A stretch of 64,000 bases of DNA from Poronia punctata (lineage: Eukaryota; Ascomycota; Sordariomycetes; Xylariales; Xylariaceae), in contig MU401635.1 in assembly GCA_022579005.1 (NCBI GenBank), positions 1-64,000 on the forward strand. The letters run 5' to 3'. Both the position numbers and the translations under genes were made by a program. Position 1 is the stretch's first letter. Each line of letters starts with the position of its first letter. Shown here piece after piece: positions 58,045-64,000 of this stretch. The notes beneath the pieces were generated by a model, which was given only the letters and a program-made list of their open reading frames with translations, searched no databases and had not been told where the DNA came from.

Positions 58045-58819
58045 GTCTTTTGCTTGCTACAAATCTGTATGGACGTCCATACTCTTGATTATCAAACGAA
58101 CAGGGTCCGATGGCGACCGCTCTAGTATAGGTATCATGATGGTGTACAATTATACTCGTATGATCGTATCCAATGCCTATATAGACTAAAACACGCGTTA
58201 ATGCCTAAGGCGCGTACATGGAGTATTTTAAGAGATACATAGAGAAAGTACCTATAAGTACCTGCGGACAAGCACTACGGACGCCTATCAAATCCGCCGC
58301 ACGACTATACAATACATAGGGCAGTCACTGTGTCTACCACACAGTCTCACTATACAAAAGGGGTTAGCACCTGCAATGGACATAATCGTACAAGTATATT
58401 GTCCATTATTTCTCCTTCCACCGAAGTAGCCTGTGCCTTGAATGGAACCATCTTATGCGTAGTATGCTGTACGATTGCTTATCCTAGTTCAGGGCACTGT
58501 ACAAGGTATCACAATAATAACACTTCAGGTCCAAAATCCAGCACCAGTTGTCTACGACTAGGTTAGTTCGACAGATTAATTACATGCTAAACAAATTCAA
58601 TCAGATCGCCGTCATATTCTCCCCTATCGCATTTTAATCAACCTACGCGACAACGTGGGCTTGTGATTTTTCTTTACCGGTATCTCCTCAACGTTTTGGT
58701 ACTACGTACAAGCATAGCTGGAACTGCGGGCGATTTTAGTTTTTGTCCACCCGACTTCTCCCTTTTGAAGCTTGCAGCAACCGATTTCATGTGCGCTGAA
58801 AAGTGTTAACCGTATTACC
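58045..58819. other. Divergent promoter region GCP5 / mannosyltransferase
   Basis: 775 bases between divergent starts with one TACTCGTA word (58153). No gene supported. Confidence 0.5.
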
Positions 58820-60203
58820 ATGGCCATAGCGAGGCCAGTCCGTGCCCTCGGGCTTGCCGCCGTCTTCGTCCTCATCTTTTGCTTCTACACTATTACTCGA
58901 CCGAGTAGTGGCGTTCACGACCTCGACAGCCTTAAGACCAAGGCCGATTTCCATGGCACGATTGAGAGGGACCCCAATTTAGACCGTAAAGCAGTCCCCC
59001 GGCCCACGTGCATTTCCCTGCACATAGCTGACGTGATTTTCAAATAGCTACGGGCGAGCCCGCAGGCAACCTAGTACGAACGTCCGATGCCTACGCACCT
59101 GGCAAAGCCGGTACCGCTCGGATCCCCGCTACCCTCTTAGCACTGGTTCGAAATGAAGAGCTCGAAGGCATGCTCCAGTCAATGGAGGACTTGGAGCGAA
59201 CATGGAACAACAAGTTCAACTATCCTTGGACATTTTTCAACGATGTCCCTTTTACCGAAGAATTCAAGCGCAAGACGAGCGCGGCAACCAAGGCAGAGTG
59301 TAGATATGGTACGTCAACGGAAATGCGCACCGGGCTAGGTGACACTTACTTACACTCATTGTAGAGGTGATACCCAAGGAGCACTGGGAGAAGCCATCCT
59401 GGATCAACGACGATATCCTTGCCGAATCCGTTAAGATCCTCGAGGACAATGGCATACAGTATGCCAACATGCTCTCTTACCATCAGATGTGTCGTTGGAA
59501 CAGTGGCCTTTTTTACAAACACCCTGCCCTAGCCGATATCCAGTATTATTGGCGAGTCGAACCTAAAGTTCATTTCTTCTGCGACGTCGACTACGATGTT
59601 TTCCGTTATATGCAGGATAACAATAAGACGTACGGCTTCACTATCACCCTATATGACGCCCCGAAATCGATCCCGTCACTATGGCCTGAGACATCCAAGT
59701 TCATCTCGGAACATCCCGAGTACCTCCACGAAAATCGTGCAGAGGAATGGCTCACGGACCGGATACGTCGGCCCGTGCACAACGAGATGGCCAATGGCTA
59801 TTCCACTTGTCACTTCTGGACAAATTTTGAAATCGCCGATATGAACTTCTGGCGAAGCCAAGCGTACGAAGATTATTTTAATCATCTCGACCGAGCCGGC
59901 GGGTTCTTTTACGAACGCTGGGGGGACGCACCCGTGCACAGCATTGCTCTGGGATTGTTCGAGGATAAAAATAAGATCCATTGGTATGTCGAACTGAGAA
60001 GATGTGACGTTTATTGATACAAAGTACTGACTCGAGCTATGTGCAGGTTCCGAGACATTGGATACCAACATATCCCCTTCTTCAACTGTCCCAATTCGCC
60101 AAAGTGCAGAGGCTGCGAGACTGGCAGGCTGACAGATGGCGAGAAATGGTTGAATAAGGAAGATTGCCGGCCCAATTGGTTCAAATACGCCCATATGAAC
60201 TGA
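58820..60203 (+). CDS. Alpha-1,2-mannosyltransferase, KRE2/MNT1 family (GT15)
   Basis: 400-residue type II Golgi enzyme that transfers mannose from GDP-mannose to O- or N-linked glycans. Exons 58820-58985, 59048-59308, 59365-59983 and 60047-60203; introns of 62, 56 and 63 nt all keep frame. One membrane anchor lies at about 7-27 and a short stem follows. The GT15 domain begins near ARIPATLLALVRNEEL and carries VIPKEHW, the metal-binding EPKVHFFCDVDYDVF (208-222) and the CHFWTNFEI block (291-299), whose Glu298 corresponds to the proposed nucleophile of yeast Kre2. The C terminus FRDIGYQHIPFFNCP and a CRGC cysteine pair are complete. Length is slightly short of yeast Kre2 (442) because of the stem. 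It shares a 775-bp divergent promoter with GCP5. Confidence 0.93.
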
Positions 60204-60510
60204 AGATGACATGTTTTAGGATACCGTTGGCGCATCTGATTAGTAGTCGCCAAGGCCGCGTAACTGGTAATGGTCGTATGAGGTAGCGCTGGTAGGTAAT
60301 AGGGTTTTATATGGCGCATAGAAAGGGGCGTTTTGGTAGAATGGAGGCATGGATAATTCCCTGTACAAACCTGTCACCAGTCTTCAGTTACAAACGATTA
60401 ACGTCATCTCGAAATAAAGTTTTGTACATCTTCCCCAGGTATTATGGTCTGTCGACAGTTGCGTATGTATGACGAGAGTGCATATATCGATCTGTCTTCT
60501 CGTCATTTGG
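60204..60510. other. Short convergent spacer
   Basis: 307 bases between the ends of two convergent genes. Their 3' untranslated regions probably overlap. Nothing else seen. Confidence 0.5.
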
Positions 60511-61683
60511 TTAACTGTAGCCATAGACTGTGACGACGCCGGACGTGCCACTGGCGCAGAACTGGTCTCCAAACCCGCCCTCTCTCCAGGCAAGGCAACT
60601 AATCACGTAGGTGCGTTCCTTCTCCTTACCATCCCTGCCGACGACCTTCTTTTTGGGTTCCGAGCCGGCTGGGCCCCATGGCACACGTATTGTAGCTTTT
60701 ACCTCGCCCGATACAACATCCCAAGCCCATATTCTCCCTTCGGCGTGTTGGCCGGGTAGCCCGGTCATCTCATCGCCGGCGACCACATACTGCTCCTTAC
60801 CGCCCAAGATGGATTGGACACGAAGATCCTCGTTCCGCCACCCAGGATCTGCATAAGTCTTGAGACATCCGCCTGTCTCGCGGTCCATAAGCCGCAGCTT
60901 GTTGTCGAGCCCGCCCACGAGGACGGCTTTACCGTCCTTGGTCAAGGATAAGCTGGTGACGCTGGGGCCTATCACGTCGGTGACACACTGACAGGCGCGT
61001 ACGTCGTATGTACGGATACGTCCGTCCACACTCGCGGCCACGATCTCGGGACCGTGGACAGCGATGGCGGTGACGGAATCCTTGGCTTCAGAGAGCACTT
61101 GTACGGGTTTAGGAGCGCCGCTACGCACGTCCCAGACGCGCACGCTCGCATCCAAGCTACCGCTGATCAACAGGGCGTCATCGTCGCCGGCGAAGCAGAC
61201 AGTGTTGATGCGGGCGCTATGGCCGTGGGAGCTACCGCCACCGAAGCGACGGAGAGTTTGGGCGCTCGCCACGTCCCACAGGAACACGGAGCGGTCGCCA
61301 CCGGCGGAGGCGAAGCGCGCGTTATCGGCCGAAACGCTAAGCGAGAGAACCTCGTACCCGTGCGCCGAGTACGTCTGTACCAGCCGACCTTCAGGTACAA
61401 CTGACCCCGCGGAGCCGGTGCCTTTCTTGGAGAGGTGTGACGAGGCCGGATGGATGCTGGTGCTGGGCTGAGGATTGTAGAGTCTAATGGAGCGATCGGC
61501 TGACCCGGCTAATATGTAAGTCCCAGGAGATGCCGAGTACGCGAGTGCGTGAACGGGGCCTGGGTGATATTATTGCTTTTGGTTAGTATACGTCATAAGG
61601 GTGGTATACTTGTACGCAAAACGGGTGTCCTTACCATTCGACCCCAACAGATGTGCTATGGGCTTATCAGGAAAAGCCATCAT
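60511..61683 (-). CDS. WD40-repeat protein, WDR83/MORG1-like
   Basis: 365-residue beta-propeller, complement of 60511-61559 joined to 61635-61683; the 75-nt intron (GTAAGG, TACTAAC branch, CCAG) rebuilds LLGSNGPVHALAYS. Seven repeats are readable, each with a WD/YD-type end: SIRLYNP, SVFLWDV, SVRVWDV, RIRTYDV, KLRLMDR, RIWAWDV and VTVYGYS. The start LLGSNGPVHALAYSASPGTYILAGSADRSIRLYNP is the characteristic first blade of WDR83 (MORG1), a scaffold linked to MAP-kinase signalling and to the spliceosome. Two insertions (after blade 1, Ser/Gly-rich, and between blades 5 and 6) are longer than usual in animals. Start: tandem ATGs at 61683 and 61680; I use the first. Function in this fungus is inferred. 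Confidence 0.88.
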
Positions 61684-62952
61684 GTAATGGACATGGCATG
61701 GTTGATTCGGAGTTTATTTTTCCGAACAGGCCAACGCTCAAAGCTGAAGACTACGACTTTGACCGTTGGCGATCGATATCCTAGCACCTCATTATATTTT
61801 CCTAAACTAAGACAATTCATCATCCACGAAGTTGGTTATAGGCACGATTCAATTGGTACGTGCGTAACTAGAGGGCTTGGACCGGCACAGTATTAGCGCA
61901 GCGTAGGTGCAGCAGTTGGTACTAGGTAGGCCAAGGAAGCTTGGCATGTACACCACGAACAGGCACGAGTACACGCACATCTGTAATTACACAGTACACG
62001 GTGCCTTACTCGTATATTACCGTAGGCTATTGGACGGGGCCTGATGAGCAGACATCCCGTTACCCCTGTTCCGATTTCTGCCCAACGGTCCCAACCATCC
62101 CAAGAAGAATCAATTGGTCATTTGTAATCAGATCTCATTTTAAGCTATTACCGAGTAGTATTGCGGCTTGGTTTAGAGTACGATAGGTACTTGTAATTGG
62201 TGATTACAAGGGGAACCCGGACATGAGCTGCTGACCGTCATTTCTCTTGCTTGAGCCGCCAGGCATTGTCTGCACGAATACGATTTTACTGTATGTGGAC
62301 TTCAAGCTAAGCTATGCGAAGCTATGGTCTAGGACTCTAGGGAGCTCCACCGTGACCCTACCTAGTACCGAGATCCCAACCTAGCTCCTACGTAGTACGG
62401 ATCGTATGTACATGTCCCCTCAATTCCCGCCTCCGACCTGACTATCGTAAGTATCACTGAACGTAAAAACAGGTAAGCTTATCCCAACTTCAATACCGTC
62501 CTTTCCGGCACTGCGAAGTCCCCAGTCGCTCCATAAGGAAACATACGTACCCCGGCCTCAGGAGCCTAGGCGCATCTGCATCTCCAGACCCTGCCTCTGG
62601 CTCACGAAAAAGGAACTCAGGTGGCCAGTACACAGCCAATAATAGTTGGCTATATCGGTGTTTGTTGGTGGCTGCATGCCTGACATGCATTAAACCTTGG
62701 TTTGGTATTATCTCTTATTTTCCCGGAGCCGTCAGGCAAAATGGCCTGGCTGGGAGTCATTCGACTAGGCGCTTTTTAGGACTTTTGTTGGTTCAGCTTC
62801 GGTAGTGCTGTTGTCGTGTTTTAGGCCCGTAACAACAACGTTTTACTCCTTGCTTTCTCCGGTGAAAATGCTTTAGCTCCTACGACCTGTCACAGTTCAT
62901 ATAGAATTGACACATCCCATCACGAGTTGGCAGCTCAACTGGTGCCCTACTC
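61684..62952. other. Divergent intergenic region
   Basis: About 1.27 kb holding promoters of the WD40 and 2EXR-type genes. One TACTCGTA word lies at 62007. No gene supported. Confidence 0.5.
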
Positions 62953-64000
62953 ATGGATTATATATGCTGTTGCTTGGGTCGCCGTAAATCTACTAACCAA
63001 TCCAATACTATCGTGCCGATCAACGAACTTCCCAACACCAGTTTCTCCCAATTGGAACAGGGGGTGGCCGGCGAAGATATCAAGGGCTTGACAGATCTGC
63101 GCCAAAAATGCGAAGATAATACTTTGTCCACGGCGGAAGCCCGTGCGCTTCTCGATGCATCCGGCACGCTCAATGAGCCTTTCACCCCCCGGGAGATAGA
63201 GGAACTACACCGGCTCTTGTCACCTCCTCCCAATGTTGAGAAGGAGCGTAAGCGGTCGTCTCTCGACGTGCTCAGGCCACTGCGCACGCCTACGAACCAA
63301 ATGATGCCGGATGCGCAAGAACAGAGCGACCTGTTTTGCATACCTGCGGAAGTAAGGGCCCAGATCTGGCGCTATGCTATCGGTGGGAGGAAGATATATC
63401 TGGCGGTGAAGCAAGGGAAGTTGGAGCAACAGGAGGATATGCAGTGCCCGTACTGGCGCCACACCAATGGGCTTTTAAGCATTCCACTTACATGCCGGAA
63501 ATCGTGAGTTGAGCATCTATTTATTCAGCGTATCTCTTCGTATAGACACAGCCTCCAGAGCCGTAGTAAGTTACTAATGTGGGGATATGCCTCGTCTGTG
63601 TGTAGATATCTGGAATCAATCAATTTCCTCTACTCTGAGAACACGTTTGGACTCGGCATTGGATCGGTCGGGAGCAGCAAGGACTTCTTCAGGCAAGCGT
63701 CTACACTTCTACTACCTCAGTGCACGGCCGCCATCACCAGCCTCGAGGTCGGTTTCCACCTCAGCGGAGGCTACTCCCAGTACTACGATAACCTTCATCA
63801 AGTATGGGATTCCTCGCTCGAAGTGGCAGCGCCGGAGCCCCTGAGCAGCTGGAATTCTGTCTTCAGGGCGCTGGCGCAGATGAAACAGCTCAAGAGTTTG
63901 GTCGTCGTTGTCTGGGCATCTGGCGACCGGCGGCAAGAATTCAAGGCGCGGGAGCCGGAATTAATGGATATACCTATGAGAATGACGGGGCTGAAGACGT
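62953..64000 (+). CDS. 2EXR/DUF7730-type protein, truncated by window end
   Basis: Exon 1 is 62953-63503 and exon 2 starts at 63606; the 102-nt intron has GTGAGT, a TACTAAT branch and TGTAG, and the join gives LTCRKSYLESINFLYSENTF. At least 315 residues are visible and the frame is still open at 64000. The N terminus MDYICCCLGRRK has three adjacent cysteines next to basic residues, a plausible palmitoylation site for membrane attachment (inference). A helical linker leads to FCIPAEVRAQIWRYAIGGRKIYL (128-150) and, after the insert, the TCR...YxE...LLYS-type motif: the pattern of DUF7730/2EXR proteins, common in Pezizomycotina and of unknown function. The stop codon lies outside the window. Confidence 0.83.

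Overview
The window looks like nuclear DNA of a filamentous ascomycete (Pezizomycotina, probably Sordariomycetes; the class is inference). The coding genes carry short introns, mostly about 55-150 nt, with GTAAGT-like donors, CTRAC branch points and YAG acceptors. The best protein matches by recognition are fungal families: 2EXR/DUF7730 proteins, GT15 KRE2/MNT1 mannosyltransferase, Msy-type MscS channels, PFA3 palmitoyltransferase and Sac3. No canonical tRNA, rRNA, CRISPR or bacterial-type operon was seen. All gene models were assembled by eye from open frames and splice signals.

Layout. Positions 1 to about 6000 are an extremely AT-rich block with no reading frames, most simply an old repeat mass mutated by RIP-like cytosine deamination. 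It stops abruptly near 6000. From 6 to 36 kb genes are sparse: a 2EXR protein (8436-9218), a nitronate monooxygenase (12692-13756), a conserved fungal protein of unknown role (14721-16034), the mRNA-export scaffold SAC3 (17927-22603), a mechanosensitive channel (23484-26120) and a small secreted protein (31528-31884). The 26.1-36.5 kb stretch is nearly gene-free. It holds tRNA-like debris and a 321-bp element with perfect terminal inverted repeats.

From 36.5 kb onward come a secreted alpha/beta hydrolase (36508-37473), palmitoyltransferase PFA3 (38627-40343), a C2H2 zinc-finger protein (41647-43206), a tail-anchored UBC6/UBE2J ubiquitin-conjugating enzyme (45062-46034), a 6.1-kb gene desert, a small Ser/Pro-rich protein (52161-52412), splicing factor YJU2/CWC16 (53360-54760), a gamma-tubulin complex component of GCP5 type (55349-58044), a GT15 mannosyltransferase (58820-60203), a WDR83/MORG1-like WD40 protein (60511-61683) and a second 2EXR-type gene cut by the window end (62953-64000).

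The genes are mostly unrelated housekeeping functions (RNA processing and export, ER protein quality control, glycosylation, cytoskeleton). There is no biosynthetic or defence cluster. The most unusual signals are non-genic: the 5'-neighbour bias of surviving cytosines in the AT block, an 8-mer TACTCGTA seen 19 times in intergenic DNA and never in an annotated exon, the inverted-repeat element, and two tRNA/SINE-like relics.
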